This document shows positions 16,411-25,934 of a stretch of DNA of 64,000 nucleotides, in pieces (within the stretch, counting starts at the first letter, position 1; each line of letters starts with the position of its first letter). The stretch is from Clostridiales bacterium (GTDB taxonomy: Bacteria; Bacillota; Clostridia; Oscillospirales; Acutalibacteraceae): contig JAJQIJ010000001.1 of assembly GCA_021199275.1 (NCBI GenBank), forward strand, positions 90,473-154,472. The letters are read 5' to 3'. The position numbers were made by a program, and so were the translations under genes. The notes beneath the pieces were generated by a model, which searched no databases, was not told the origin of the DNA, and worked only from the letters and a program-made list of their open reading frames with translations.

Positions 16411-17079
16411 ATGAAAGAGTTTGACTATTCCGTTGTAAAGCATTATAAATTTTACGGCTTTGTAAAAACGGTTTTTGCGCCGTTTTTCCGCGCCGCTTAT
16501 AAGCTTACATATAAAGGGCTTGAAAATGTGCCGGCAGAAAAAGACAAAAGGTACATAGTTGCAATAAACCACACTTCGGCATTTGACCCCGTGTTTGTGT
16601 CAATGCCAAAGTCGGTGCCGCCGCTGCATTTTATGGCAAAGGTTGAACTTTTTAAAAACCCGGTAGTGGGCTGGGTTATAGAACATCTTTACGGCTTTCC
16701 GGTAAAACGCGGCAAAGGAGATAATTCGGCTATAGAATACGGCGAAAAAATTATTGAAGAGGGGCATGTAATGGCAATCTGCCCGGAAGGGCGGCGCATA
16801 AAAGACAAAAACGGCGTGCCGCAAAAAGCCAAGGCGGGCGTTGCCGTTATTGCCAAAGCCACAAATGCAGACGTGCTGCCGGTGGCGATTTACTGCGACG
16901 GGCCTATAAAGTTAGGCAAGAAAGTCACCATTTCATATGGCAAAATGATAAGCATAAGCGACATGGGCCTTGACAAAGAAGACGCCGCCCCAAGCGACAT
17001 AAAAAACGCCGCCGCTATGGTTATGAACAGTATACATTCCCTGTGGGAGGCTGAACAAAGTGCAAATAAAAGTTGCTGA
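16411..17079 (+). CDS. plsC: 1-acyl-sn-glycerol-3-phosphate acyltransferase (PlsC)
   Basis: Acylates lysophosphatidate to phosphatidate in phospholipid synthesis at the membrane. The protein is 222 residues. The catalytic block NHTSAFDP (HX4D) lies near residue 52. The second block is GFPVKRGKGD and the third is CPEGRRIKD, where most homologues have FPEGTRS. The gene starts after GAGGGGTAATTAAG and its 3' end overlaps the GTG start of the ispH-rpsA gene by 20 bases, so the two are translationally coupled. Confidence 0.9.
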   Translation: MKEFDYSVVKHYKFYGFVKTVFAPFFRAAYKLTYKGLENVPAEKDKRYIVAINHTSAFDPVFVSMPKSVPPLHFMAKVELFKNPVVGWVIEHLYGFPVKRGKGDNSAIEYGEKIIEEGHVMAICPEGRRIKDKNGVPQKAKAGVAVIAKATNADVLPVAIYCDGPIKLGKKVTISYGKMISISDMGLDKEDAAPSDIKNAAAMVMNSIHSLWEAEQSANKSC

Positions 17080-19261
17080 AACAGCCGGCTTTTGCTTCGG
17101 CGTAAACAGGGCGGTAAATTATGTTTATGAACGCATTGAACAGGGCGAAAAGCTGTGCACGCTGGGGCCGATAATTCATAACAAACAAGTTGTGGCTGAC
17201 CTTGCAGGGCGTGGCGTTTATGCCGCAAAAGGCCCAAATGACGTCAGGGCGGGTTACAGCGTTGTAATAAGAACTCACGGCGTTGAAAAAAGCGTAACAG
17301 ACGCACTTGAAAGCCGGGGCATTGCATATAATGATTTAACATGCCCGTTTGTTTTGAAAATACACAAAATTGTCATGTCTGCCCCTGAAGGCACAGTGAC
17401 TTTGATTGCGGGTGACGAAAGCCACCCCGAAGTCAAAGGAATCCGTTCGCGCTGCGTCGGAAAAAGCTATGTGTTTTCAAATGAAGAGCAGCTTAAAGAA
17501 ATTTTAAAAAATTTAGAAAAAAATGAAAACGCTTCATTAATTTGTGTTTCGCAAACGACTTTCGACAAAAAAATTCTAAAAAATTGCTTAAAACTTTTGA
17601 AAAAGGTATGTACAAATTGTGAAATGTTTGATACAATATGTAATGCGACGTCTGAAAGACAAGCAGAAGCGTCAGACTTGTCAAATCAGTGTGACGCCAT
17701 GGTTGTAATCGGCGGGCGCCATTCTTCCAACACTTGTAAGCTTAAAGATGTCTGTTCCCAAAACGCGCCTACATTTCATATTGAAAGTGCGGCGGAGCTT
17801 GCGGGAATTGATTTCACGCCTTACAAGACAGTTGGCGTTACTGCCGGGGCTTCGACACCCTCGGCCATTATTAAGGAGGTACTCAAAACCATGTCCGAAG
17901 AAATCAAAGAAATTAATGAAAAGGAAGTTGAAGCAGCCGAAGTTGCTGCCGAGACAGCAGAAGCACAGGCACAGTCCACTGAAACGTCAGCGCAAGCCAA
18001 TGCTGCTGATATTGCCGAAGAGGCTGTTGTCGAAGCAGATGCTGATGGTGAGGCGTCCTTCGCAGAAATGCTTGAGGAATCAATGCGTGATTATGTTCCC
18101 GATAAAGTCGTAAAGGGAACAGTTGTTAACATCACCCCGACAGAGGTGTATGTTGATGTGCCCAGAAGAAAGCAGGCGGGCATAATTCAAAAGGAAGACC
18201 TTTCTTTTGAAGACTTTGAAAACTGCAGCGACGTTGTAAGCGTCGGAGATGAAATTGACCTTATTATCATGAAGGTTGACGACCAAAGCGGCACGCTCAA
18301 GCTGTCAAAAAGGCTGGTAGACCGCTATAAGGTTTGGAATGACATTTACAGCGCAAAAGACACCGGCGAAGTGCTTGAGGGCGTTGTAACAGGCGCCAAA
18401 GATTACGGTGTGTTTGTTAAAATCAAAGGCGCGGGCATATTCGTTCCGTCTCCGCTGACAGGGCTTCGCCGCGGCGAAAACAACGCACAGCTGCTTGGGC
18501 AAACCGTTCGCCTTATAATAATTGAAATAAATAAAGCTAAACAGCGCGCAGTCGGCTCAATTAAAGCCGTCTTGGCGCAGGAAAGGCGTGCCGCTGCCGA
18601 AGCCATGTGGGACACCTTTGAAGAGGGCATGACTCTTACAGGCACCGTTAAATCACTTACACAATACGGCGCATTTGTTGACGTGGGCGGCATTGTGGGG
18701 CTTATACATATTTCTGAAATTTCATGGGCTCATATAAAGCACCCGTCAGACGTGCTGGAAGTGGGGCAGGAAGTTCAGGTTACGGTTATTTCCGCAAACA
18801 AAGAAAAGAACAAGCTTTCGCTGAGATTCAAGAAATTTGAAGACAGCCCGTGGGAAATCATGAAACGCGATTACACTGTCGGCGCAGTGGTTGACGTTAA
18901 AATTGTAAGGCTCACTGATTTCGGCGCCTTTGCCGAAGTAATTCCCGGAATTGACGGGCTTATTCACATCAGCCAAATCAGCCTTAACAGAATAAAGAGC
19001 CCGCACGAATGTCTCAGCGTGGGTGATGTTGTGGCGGCTAAGATAGTTGAAATAGACTATGACAGAAAGCGCGTCGGCCTTTCAATAAAAGCGCTGCTTC
19101 AGGAAAAAGAGCAGGAAACAATTGACGCCGAACGGGAAGAAATTGAAAAATACCTTTTAAACCAAAATGCTGACGAGGAAGCGCCGGCTGAAGACGCTGT
19201 TGCTGACGAAGCACCGGCTGAAACCGAAGAAGCACCGGCTGAAGACGCCCAAGCCGAATAA
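17060..19261 (+). CDS. ispH-rpsA: IspH-ribosomal protein S1 fusion (HMBPP reductase / 30S S1)
   Basis: 733 residues. Residues 1 to about 275 are IspH, which reduces HMBPP to IPP and DMAPP in the MEP pathway. The three iron-sulfur cysteines are visible as GFCFGV (C12), TCPF (C95) and CNATSE (C194). After an Ala/Glu-rich linker come four S1 RNA-binding domains (roughly residues 350-690), each with the GxV...GxFV pattern, then an acidic EAPAE-repeat tail. This fusion is known in Clostridia. A GTG start overlaps plsC. Unusually, AAGGAGGT and ATG sit exactly at the domain junction (residue 278), which could yield free S1. A terminator follows. Confidence 0.95.
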   Translation: MQIKVAETAGFCFGVNRAVNYVYERIEQGEKLCTLGPIIHNKQVVADLAGRGVYAAKGPNDVRAGYSVVIRTHGVEKSVTDALESRGIAYNDLTCPFVLKIHKIVMSAPEGTVTLIAGDESHPEVKGIRSRCVGKSYVFSNEEQLKEILKNLEKNENASLICVSQTTFDKKILKNCLKLLKKVCTNCEMFDTICNATSERQAEASDLSNQCDAMVVIGGRHSSNTCKLKDVCSQNAPTFHIESAAELAGIDFTPYKTVGVTAGASTPSAIIKEVLKTMSEEIKEINEKEVEAAEVAAETAEAQAQSTETSAQANAADIAEEAVVEADADGEASFAEMLEESMRDYVPDKVVKGTVVNITPTEVYVDVPRRKQAGIIQKEDLSFEDFENCSDVVSVGDEIDLIIMKVDDQSGTLKLSKRLVDRYKVWNDIYSAKDTGEVLEGVVTGAKDYGVFVKIKGAGIFVPSPLTGLRRGENNAQLLGQTVRLIIIEINKAKQRAVGSIKAVLAQERRAAAEAMWDTFEEGMTLTGTVKSLTQYGAFVDVGGIVGLIHISEISWAHIKHPSDVLEVGQEVQVTVISANKEKNKLSLRFKKFEDSPWEIMKRDYTVGAVVDVKIVRLTDFGAFAEVIPGIDGLIHISQISLNRIKSPHECLSVGDVVAAKIVEIDYDRKRVGLSIKALLQEKEQETIDAEREEIEKYLLNQNADEEAPAEDAVADEAPAETEEAPAEDAQAE
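17873..17893 (+). promoter_or_regulatory. Internal Shine-Dalgarno and ATG at the IspH/S1 junction
   Basis: aaggaggt (17873-17880), a 10-base spacer, then ATG at 17891 in the same frame, giving MSEEIKEINEKE. The ORF from here is 456 residues and contains only the linker and the S1 domains. It is a near-perfect SD at a biologically sensible position, which suggests a second translation product. Confidence 0.55.
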
Positions 19262-19276
19262 AAAATAAAATTATTT

Positions 19277-19320
19277 AAAATCTGCTTCGCTTAAAGGCGG
19301 GGCAGATTTTTGCTTTTTTT
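19277..19320 (+). terminator. Terminator after ispH-rpsA
   Basis: An AAAATCTGC...GCAGATTTT stem is followed by TGCTTTTTTT. Confidence 0.8.
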
Positions 19321-19375
19321 AACATTGCTTGAATTTTAGAGCTGCAACAGTGCCTTTACATTTCCAAAGAGTCAT

Positions 19376-19508
19376 AACTTAGTGGGAAATGCCCCCGCCT
19401 CTACAGGCGGCGGGGCCCGATTTTGAAGGAGCGGTGGGCACAATCCCCGCTGATTAAGACAGCATTGCTGTCGCCCCTGCGTTGAATAACGGGCAAGCAC
19501 TTATTGAA
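19376..19508 (+). repeat. Dispersed structured intergenic repeat, copy 2
   Basis: Starts aacttagtgggaaatgccc and ends TTATTGAATT. Stems are CCCCGCC(tctaca)GGCGG-GGGG, AGCGG/CCGCT, GACAGC(att)GCTGTC and TTGAATAA/TTATTGAA. It lies between the rpsA terminator and the zapA promoter, and so outside both predicted transcripts. Confidence 0.85.
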
Positions 19509-19522
19509 TTTTTTTGTTTTCA

Positions 19523-19551
19523 TTGACAAGAAAATGCTAAATTGTTATACT
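19523..19551 (+). promoter_or_regulatory. Sigma-A promoter for zapA
   Basis: TTGACA, a 17-base spacer, then TATACT, about 80 bases upstream of the zapA start. Confidence 0.8.
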
Positions 19552-19638
19552 ATATACAGCAAATATACTGCAAAAAGTTTATAAATCGGCAATAATATTA
19601 CCGGTGGGATTAAAAATTCATGTAAAGGCGTGAAAATC

Positions 19639-19989
19639 ATGGAAAAAAACAGAATAAAGCTTAAAATTTGCGGTGCGACATATTCAATCATTACGGAAGA
19701 TGATGAAAATTATGTTTTAAAGCTGGGTGAAACTATAGACGAAGAAATGGGTGAAATTTCAGCGGCAAACCCCACGCTTTCTTTAATGCAGTGCGCCGTG
19801 CTTGTTGCGCTTGACCAGGCTGACGCCTGCCAGAAAGCAACCGCTTCGGCAGACAATCTGCGTGCGCAAATTAAAGACTATCTTGAAGACAGCGCGCGAG
19901 CCCGCATGGAAGTGGACGTTGCAAGACGTGAAATTGAAAGGCTCAACCGCGAAATCAGCAATTTAAGGGAAAAGCTCAGCCACAAATAA
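19639..19989 (+). CDS. zapA: Cell division protein ZapA
   Basis: A 116-residue Z-ring-associated protein that bundles FtsZ. The N-terminal part KLKICGATYSIITEDDENYV matches the ZapA globular head. From about residue 65 a long charged heptad region forms the coiled-coil stalk. The track begins at a GTG nine bases upstream, but that codon abuts the AAAGG sequence. The ATG at 19639 has a more usable spacing. It has its own promoter. The stop codon directly touches the next copy of the dispersed repeat, which may supply the 3' end of the transcript. Confidence 0.85.
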   Translation: MEKNRIKLKICGATYSIITEDDENYVLKLGETIDEEMGEISAANPTLSLMQCAVLVALDQADACQKATASADNLRAQIKDYLEDSARARMEVDVARREIERLNREISNLREKLSHK

Positions 19990-20114
19990 CTTAGGGAAAC
20001 CCCCACAGCTAAAGGCAGCGCCTTTTGCTTTTTATCAGCGGTGATTAAAATTTTTCGCCGGGGGGGCAGCATTGCTGCCGCCCCACGCTGAATGACGGGC
20101 AAGCCCTTATTGAA
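19988..20114 (+). repeat. Dispersed structured intergenic repeat, copy 3
   Basis: Starts aacttagggaaac at the zapA stop and ends CCCTTATTGAAA. Here the first stem is replaced by AAAGGC(agc)GCCTTT and the third reads GGCAGC(att)GCTGCC. The terminal hairpin is TGAATGACGGGC/GCCCTTATTGA. Confidence 0.82.
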
Positions 20115-20245
20115 ATTGCCGGCTGTCAACAGGCGAATGTATTTGCCTTTTAGCCGGCGGTAAACGCAGCTTTCTTTATGCCGGCTTTATTTTAATGCCG
20201 GGTCGGCTTTTAAACTGCCACATTTTAATGAAAACGAATTGAATT

Positions 20246-22252
20246 ATGAATTTTGAAATTTTAGCCCCCGCTGGGTCGTGGGGCGCGCTTATTGCCGGCG
20301 TAAGATGCGGCGCAGACGCGGTTTATTTTTCAGCTAAATCGCTCAACGCCCGTCAAAATGCCGGCAATTTTAATGAAACTGAATTTGAAAATGCTATTTT
20401 CTATTGCCGCAGCCATAATGTAAAGGCATATATTGCACTGAACACGCTTTGTAAAGACAGCGAATTTGACGAGGCATATAGCATAGTAAAAACGGCGCTG
20501 TCTTGCGGGGCAGACGCATTTATTGTGCAGGACTTGGGGTTGGCGAAAATGATTAGGCAGTGCTTTCCCGGCGCTGTGCTGCATGCGTCAACGCAAATGA
20601 GCGTAATGTCGCCGGCAGGCGCAGCGCAGCTGCAACAATTGGGCTTTTCAAGGCTTGTGCTTGCACGCGAAATGTCAAAAAATGAAATTAAGGAAATAGC
20701 GCAGCAAACAACTCTTGAACTCGAAGCTTTTGTACACGGCGCGCTGTGCATGAGCGTGTCCGGGCAATGCTATCTTTCGTCCATTATAGGCAGGCGCAGC
20801 GGCAACCGCGGGCTGTGCGCACAGCCGTGCAGGCTGCCGTTTTCAGCCGGCGGGGGCAGGGAATGCGCATTGAGCCTGAAAGATTTAAGCCTTGTCAATT
20901 ATGTGCAAGAACTTGGCCGGGCCGGTGTTTACAGCCTGAAAATAGAGGGGCGAATGAAACGCGCCGAATATGTCGCAGCCGCCGTAACCGCCGTCAGGCG
21001 GGCGATAAACGGCGAATATGACGCCCAATTTGAAAAAACGCTGAAAGATGTTTTCAGCCGCAGCGGCTTTACAGCGGGCTATTTTACGGCGCAGCGTGGC
21101 AGCGAAATGTTCGGCACAAGGCAAAAAGAAGACGTTGTTGCCGGCACAGCCGTTTTAAAAGAACTGTCGCATTTATATGAAAAGGAAACGCCGCGTGTGC
21201 CGCTTGACATGCAGTGCTGCATAAAGGCGGGCGAACATTGTGTGCTGAAAGCTGCAACGCCGTTTAAAAGCGTGAGCGTGCGCGGCGCCGTGGCAGAAAA
21301 GGCAATAAACAAAGAGCTTACCGAAAGCGACGTGGGCTCGCGCATTTCAAAGCTGGGCGGCACGCAGTTTTATGCGGAAAGGCTTGACATTCAGCTTGAT
21401 GGCGGGGTTATGCTTTCGGCAGCAAAAATAAACGAGCTCAGGCGCATGGCTGTTGAAAAACTGAACGAAGCCGAAAAATTCCCGGTTGAATGCCGCGGCT
21501 TTGAAATAAACAGCCGCCAAAGCATAAAAGAAAATGAAAAATATTACACAGCGCGTTTTTCAAGCGCTGCGCAAATTCCGAAAAAGCACCCCTTCAGGCG
21601 CGTCTTTATACCGCTCAATTCAGCTGATTCAGACTTTGAAAAGCACAACGCCGGGGTTGAGCTGCCGCGTGCATTTTTCGGCAGGGAAGCTTCTGTTCAA
21701 AAACGGCTCAAAGAGCTGAGAAAAGCCGGGGTGACAATGGCGCTGTGCGGCAATTTGGGCAGCTGCGCCCTTGCACAAAAGCTTGGTTTTGAAGTGTTCG
21801 GCGACTTTGGGCTTAACATTATGAACAGCGCGTCAGCCGCGGCGGTTAATCAGCCTGTTTTGTCGTTTGAACTGGCTTTAAGCGAGCTGAACGCTATTTC
21901 AACGCCGCATTGCGGTGCGATTGCATACGGCTTTTTGCCGCTTATGCTTATGAGAAACTGCCCTGTCAGCGCAGACATAGGCTGTAACGCCTGCAACAGG
22001 CACGCCGTGCTTACAGACCGAACAGGGGCGCGCTTTCCAGTTAAATGTTCGCCGTTTGGCTATTGCGAACTTTTAAACAGCGTGCCGCTTTATATGGCTG
22101 ACAGGCAAGATGAAATCAACACCGAATTTCTGCATTTTTATTTTTCAAACGAAAGCGCAGCGCAGGTTGGGCGCATAATCAGCCTTTATGAGCGCGGCGC
22201 CAGTGCTGACTTTGAATTTACCCGCGGGCTTTATTACAGAAAAACGCGTTAA
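20246..22252 (+). CDS. Peptidase U32 family protein
   Basis: 668 residues. The N-terminus MNFEILAPAGSWGALIAGV, with ADAVYF, is typical of the U32 TIM-barrel domain. The family signature is present as EAFVHGALCMSVSGQCYLSS (around residue 160), with cysteines that in relatives bind an iron-sulfur cluster, followed by GNRGLCAQPCR. A collagenase-like DUF3656 region fills the middle. Related proteins (RlhA, TrhP) act in RNA hydroxylation, and older annotations call them collagenases. No strong SD precedes the ATG. maf follows 19 bases downstream, so they probably form an operon. Confidence 0.88.
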   Translation: MNFEILAPAGSWGALIAGVRCGADAVYFSAKSLNARQNAGNFNETEFENAIFYCRSHNVKAYIALNTLCKDSEFDEAYSIVKTALSCGADAFIVQDLGLAKMIRQCFPGAVLHASTQMSVMSPAGAAQLQQLGFSRLVLAREMSKNEIKEIAQQTTLELEAFVHGALCMSVSGQCYLSSIIGRRSGNRGLCAQPCRLPFSAGGGRECALSLKDLSLVNYVQELGRAGVYSLKIEGRMKRAEYVAAAVTAVRRAINGEYDAQFEKTLKDVFSRSGFTAGYFTAQRGSEMFGTRQKEDVVAGTAVLKELSHLYEKETPRVPLDMQCCIKAGEHCVLKAATPFKSVSVRGAVAEKAINKELTESDVGSRISKLGGTQFYAERLDIQLDGGVMLSAAKINELRRMAVEKLNEAEKFPVECRGFEINSRQSIKENEKYYTARFSSAAQIPKKHPFRRVFIPLNSADSDFEKHNAGVELPRAFFGREASVQKRLKELRKAGVTMALCGNLGSCALAQKLGFEVFGDFGLNIMNSASAAAVNQPVLSFELALSELNAISTPHCGAIAYGFLPLMLMRNCPVSADIGCNACNRHAVLTDRTGARFPVKCSPFGYCELLNSVPLYMADRQDEINTEFLHFYFSNESAAQVGRIISLYERGASADFEFTRGLYYRKTR

Positions 22253-22271
22253 CGAAAGGCTTGAAAACAAC

Positions 22272-22826
22272 ATGATTATTTTGGCGTCTAAGTCCCCCAG
22301 GCGAAGGGAGCTTTTAAAACTTATTACCCCTGATTTCATTGTAAAAAGCGCAGATGTTGATGAAAGCCTGCCGCCCGGTGCCACGCCGGCACAGGCGGTG
22401 CTGCACCTTTCCGAAATAAAAGCGCGCGAGCTGTTTAACGGGCGTGACTGCATAATAGGCGCAGACACCGTGGTGGCTTTTGGCAACAGAATTTTAGGCA
22501 AGCCGAAAAATGAAAGCGAAGCCGGCGCAATGCTTAAAATGCTGTCTGCCGGGCAGCACAGCGTATACACAGGCGTCACGGTTTTATGCCCGGCGGGCAG
22601 CAAATCGTTTTTCTGCGAAACAAAGGTTACATTTTATGATATAAGTGCCATGATAGGCGACTATATAAAAACAGACGAGCCCTATGACAAGGCGGGCGCA
22701 TACGGAATACAGGGCCGCGCTGCGCTTTTTGTTGAAAAAATTGACGGCGACTATAATAACGTGGTTGGGCTGCCGGTTTCGCGGCTTTATAAGGAACTTT
22801 GCAGTCTTGGCGTGTTAGGCGTTTGA
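22272..22826 (+). CDS. maf: Maf nucleoside triphosphate pyrophosphatase
   Basis: A 184-residue house-cleaning pyrophosphatase (dTTP/UTP or modified nucleotides). The start MIILASKSPRRRELL carries the SxxR motif. GADTVVAF and YDKAGAYGIQG are the other substrate-binding blocks. The track start at 22188 lies inside the U32 gene and adds 28 unsupported residues. The ATG at 22272, after GAAAGGC, is preferred. It is probably co-transcribed with the U32 gene. Confidence 0.92.
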   Translation: MIILASKSPRRRELLKLITPDFIVKSADVDESLPPGATPAQAVLHLSEIKARELFNGRDCIIGADTVVAFGNRILGKPKNESEAGAMLKMLSAGQHSVYTGVTVLCPAGSKSFFCETKVTFYDISAMIGDYIKTDEPYDKAGAYGIQGRAALFVEKIDGDYNNVVGLPVSRLYKELCSLGVLGV

Positions 22827-22863
22827 ATTTAAATTATTTTCGTTGTTTATTTTTAAATATCTA

Positions 22864-22892
22864 TTGAAAGAAAGCAATAAAAATGGTAAAAT
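22864..22892 (+). promoter_or_regulatory. Promoter upstream of the PHP phosphoesterase
   Basis: TTGAAA, a 17-base spacer, then TAAAAT. A second AT-rich possibility lies about 40 bases downstream. Confidence 0.6.
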
Positions 22893-22955
22893 ACTATATA
22901 TAGATGTATTGAAAAGTTTTGCATACTAATTACTATATATGAAAGAGGGTATGTT

Positions 22956-23837
22956 ATGGCGGCGGACTTGCATTGTCACACAAAGCTGAGCGACGGCTCT
23001 GTCGGAATAGAGGATTTAATTGTAATTGCACAAAAAAGCGGAATTGATACAATAGCTATAACTGACCATGACTGCCTTGCAGGCACAGTGCGCGGGCAGG
23101 TAATCGGCAAAAGATACGGCGTTACAGTAATACCGGGCGTTGAAATTTCGGCATTTGATTTTGAAACGGGGAAAAAAGTACATATTTTGTCATATCTTGC
23201 AGATGTGCCGGACAGGCTTGAAGGCATTTGCAAGCGCACTTCGGTTGCACGCAAGCGTGCAGGCCAGATAATGATGTTAAAGGTGGCAAGCAGATTTCCC
23301 ATTACTTCCGACTTTATAATCAGCCATGCTTCCGGATCAACCAACCTTTACAGGCAGCATATCATGCATGCGCTTATGGACGCGGGTTATACAGACAAAA
23401 TTTTCGGCGAACTTTTTCATGCGCTGTTTGACCCTGAAAGTGAAACAAACATCTTAGCCCCCACAAAATACCCAAGCGTGGAAGAGGCTATAACGGAAGT
23501 TCATTCCGCAGGCGGCATAGCTGTGCTTGCCCACCCGGTAAAGTCAAATCTTATAAAAGATATAGACAGATATATTGACATGGGGCTTGACGGAATTGAA
23601 GTTTGGCACCCCTCTGCCGGTGAAGCAGATATACAGCTGCTGACTCAAATTTGCAAAAATAAAAAGCTGCTTTTGACAGGCGGCTCAGATTTTCACGGAA
23701 TATACGGCGAATCTGCCGTTACGCTGGGCTCCTGCTCAACACCGCAGGAACACCTTGACAAGCTGCTGGGTTATAAAGCAAAAAAGAAAAGGGCTATGCG
23801 CCGTGCTCAAAAGGAAGCTCAGGCAGCAGGCGAATAA
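22956..23837 (+). CDS. PHP-domain phosphoesterase (YciV/TrpH-like)
   Basis: 293 residues. Metal-binding motifs of the PHP domain appear in order: DLHCHTKLSDG (residues 4-14), ITDHD, PGVEISAF, LAHPV and GGSDFHG near the C-terminus. The size and motif set match the YciV/RNase AM and 3',5'-nucleoside bisphosphate phosphatase group, acting in the cytoplasm on RNA ends or nucleotides. The ATG at 22956 follows GAGGGT. It has its own promoter and the dispersed repeat at its 3' end, and is probably monocistronic. The exact substrate is not determinable here. Confidence 0.85.
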   Translation: MAADLHCHTKLSDGSVGIEDLIVIAQKSGIDTIAITDHDCLAGTVRGQVIGKRYGVTVIPGVEISAFDFETGKKVHILSYLADVPDRLEGICKRTSVARKRAGQIMMLKVASRFPITSDFIISHASGSTNLYRQHIMHALMDAGYTDKIFGELFHALFDPESETNILAPTKYPSVEEAITEVHSAGGIAVLAHPVKSNLIKDIDRYIDMGLDGIEVWHPSAGEADIQLLTQICKNKKLLLTGGSDFHGIYGESAVTLGSCSTPQEHLDKLLGYKAKKKRAMRRAQKEAQAAGE

Positions 23838-23849
23838 ATTTTAAAAGCA

Positions 23850-23974
23850 GTGAAACACCCCGCCGTTAACAGCGGGGTCCGATTTTTAATAAGCAAAAAG
23901 TGCAATCTGCCGCCCGGGGCGGCAGTTTTGCCGGGGCTTGCTATGCTGAATGACTATCAGGCTCTTATTGAATA
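23850..23974 (+). repeat. Dispersed structured intergenic repeat, copy 4
   Basis: The most diverged near full-length copy. The 5' stem is CCCCGC(cgttaaca)GCGGGG, followed by the conserved GTCCGATTTTTAAT. The central stem GGCAgttttGCC is retained and the 3' part reads TGAATGACTATCAGGCTCTTATTGAATA. It sits between the PHP gene stop and the abfA promoter. Confidence 0.72.
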
Positions 23975-24004
23975 AAATTAATAAAATAAAATTGCGATTT
24001 TTGA

Positions 24005-24033
24005 TTGACAACACATCTATTATATGGTAATCT
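24005..24033 (+). promoter_or_regulatory. Sigma-A promoter for the arabinofuranosidase gene
   Basis: TTGACA, a 17-base spacer, then TAATCT, about 45 bases before the ATG. Confidence 0.75.
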
Positions 24034-24077
24034 AAACAAGAATAAGCGGCTTCACGGCTGCCCGAAAGGAAATAGCA

Positions 24078-25562
24078 ATGGAAAAGTATTTAATTAACCC
24101 AAATCAAAAAATCAGCAAAATTAACAAAGACATTTACGGCCATTTCAGCGAACACCTGGGCAGGTGTATTTATGAGGGCTTGTATGTCGGCGAAAATTCT
24201 GAAATAGACAACGTAAACGGCATGAGAAGCGACGTTGTGAATGCGCTCAAAGAAATGAAATTGCCCGTGCTGCGCTGGCCGGGCGGCTGCTTTGCAGACG
24301 AATATCACTGGAAAGACGGCATTGGTGAAAAAAGCGCCAGAAAAAAGATGATTAACACCCACTGGGGCGGCGTTGTTGAAGATAATTCTTTCGGCACGCA
24401 CGAATTTTTTGAGCTTTGCAGCCAAATCGGGTGCGACGCTTATATTAACGGCAATGTGGGCTCAGGCACTGTGCAGGAAATGAGCGAGTGGGTTGAATAT
24501 ATGACTTTCGGCGGTTTGTCACCCATGAGCGAGCTCAGGCGCAAAAACGGCAGGGAAGAGCCGTGGCGCGTTAAATATTTCGGTGTGGGCAACGAAAACT
24601 GGGGCTGCGGCGGCAACATGACCCCGGAATTTTATGCAAACCTTTACAGGCGCTTCCAGACATATGTGCGTGACTATGACCGAGACAACAGAATTTACAG
24701 AATCGCCTGTGGCCCCAATGCGTCAGACTATAACTGGACTGACAAGGTGCTGCAAATAGCCGGCAATAAAATGAACGGCCTTTCACTGCATTATTACACT
24801 GACATGCGCGGCAGAAGGAAAGACGGATTCAGCTGTTCAGCCACCGAATTCGCCACCCAGGATTATTATGAGGTGTTAAAGAGCGCATACAGAATTGAGG
24901 AAATCATTTCACGCCATATAGACGTTATGAATGTGCGCGACCCGCAGCGCAGGGTAGACCTTATTGTTGACGAATGGGGCACTTGGTTTGATGTTGAGCC
25001 GGGCACAAACCCGGGCTTTTTATACCAGCAAAACACAATGCGCGACGCTATTGTGGCAGGGCTTACGCTTAACATTTTCAACAAGCACAGCGACAGAATT
25101 AAAATGGCAAACATAGCCCAGACTGTAAATGTGCTGCAGGCGGTTGTTTTGACAGACGGCGAAAAAATGCTTTTAACGCCAACATACCATATTTTCAAAA
25201 TGTATGCTGACCACCAGAACAATACGCTGCTTGGCTCTTACATAACAACGCCGGACGCCGGTGAAAGCACACGGCCGTTGCCGCAGCTCATTGAATCTGC
25301 TTCAATGGCTGAAGACGGCAAAATTATCGCCACGGTAGTTAACACAAGCGACTGTGAAAAGGCAGCGATTTCCTGCCAGGTGGCAGACAGAGCTGTAAAG
25401 CAGGTTAAAGCACAAACTCTTTGCGGCAAAATAGGCGACTATAACACATTTGACAGCAAGGAAAATGTAAAAACCGCCGAATTCACTGATTTTGTTATTA
25501 AAAACGGCTGTATTGAAGCCACATTGAGCCCATGTTCGGTTACAAAATTTGTAATTGAATAA
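24078..25562 (+). CDS. abfA: GH51 alpha-L-arabinofuranosidase
   Basis: A 494-residue glycoside hydrolase that releases terminal arabinofuranose from arabinoxylan or arabinan oligosaccharides. No signal peptide is seen, so it acts on imported oligosaccharides in the cytoplasm. The acid/base Glu is in GNENWG (E173) and the nucleophile in VDEWGTW (E299), both at positions expected for GH51. [19 protein letters not shown] is a conserved TIM-barrel segment and a C-terminal beta domain follows. The ATG is preceded by GAAAGGAAATAGC. The stop overlaps the next gene's ATG (TAATG), indicating coupling. Confidence 0.93.
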   Translation: MEKYLINPNQKISKINKDIYGHFSEHLGRCIYEGLYVGENSEIDNVNGMRSDVVNALKEMKLPVLRWPGGCFADEYHWKDGIGEKSARKKMINTHWGGVVEDNSFGTHEFFELCSQIGCDAYINGNVGSGTVQEMSEWVEYMTFGGLSPMSELRRKNGREEPWRVKYFGVGNENWGCGGNMTPEFYANLYRRFQTYVRDYDRDNRIYRIACGPNASDYNWTDKVLQIAGNKMNGLSLHYYTDMRGRRKDGFSCSATEFATQDYYEVLKSAYRIEEIISRHIDVMNVRDPQRRVDLIVDEWGTWFDVEPGTNPGFLYQQNTMRDAIVAGLTLNIFNKHSDRIKMANIAQTVNVLQAVVLTDGEKMLLTPTYHIFKMYADHQNNTLLGSYITTPDAGESTRPLPQLIESASMAEDGKIIATVVNTSDCEKAAISCQVADRAVKQVKAQTLCGKIGDYNTFDSKENVKTAEFTDFVIKNGCIEATLSPCSVTKFVIE

Positions 25563-25819
25563 TGGAAGGGCGAATTTGCAAAAAATGCCTGTTGCTTGAA
25601 GCCGGAGAGGAAGCTTCATATCGCGGCGTTGCAGATTATCTTGCAGGGCTTGACCCGCAAAAAAAAGTTGCAGACGGTGAATACCGCCGCAGGCTTGAAA
25701 TCTGCCGGGCATGTGATTTTCTTATTGCGGGCATGTGCCTTAAATGCGGCTGCTATGTTGAAATCCGCGCTGCGCTTAAGGGCAGCGACTGCCCTGATTA
25801 TGGCAACAGAAAATGGTAA
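25562..25819 (+). CDS. Small zinc-ribbon-like protein, DUF6171 type
   Basis: 85 residues. Cysteine pairs CKKC (residues 6-9), CRAC, CLKCGC and a final C suggest two metal-binding knuckles. The length and pattern resemble the DUF6171 family of Clostridia, which has no known function. The start overlaps the abfA stop by one base, so it is translated from the same mRNA. A strong terminator follows. There is no evidence that it takes part in arabinose metabolism beyond this linkage. Confidence 0.7.
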   Translation: MEGRICKKCLLLEAGEEASYRGVADYLAGLDPQKKVADGEYRRRLEICRACDFLIAGMCLKCGCYVEIRAALKGSDCPDYGNRKW

Positions 25820-25828
25820 ATTAAGCTT

Positions 25829-25856
25829 AAAGCGGCAGCCAAACGGCTGCCGTTTT
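25829..25856 (+). terminator. Terminator after abfA operon
   Basis: A GCGGCAGCC(aaac)GGCTGCCGT stem followed by TTT. Confidence 0.75.
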
Positions 25857-25934
25857 CAATTACAAATTAACCCGGCGCCCAGCCGTGCGCAGTGCGAGTA
25901 GTTTAAAATTTTATAAAAGAGCCATAATATTTAT

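Noticed and set aside
20746-21021. 91-residue ORF in the U32 gene
   Set aside because: Off-frame shadow with Arg/Gln-rich composition inside a clearly coding frame.
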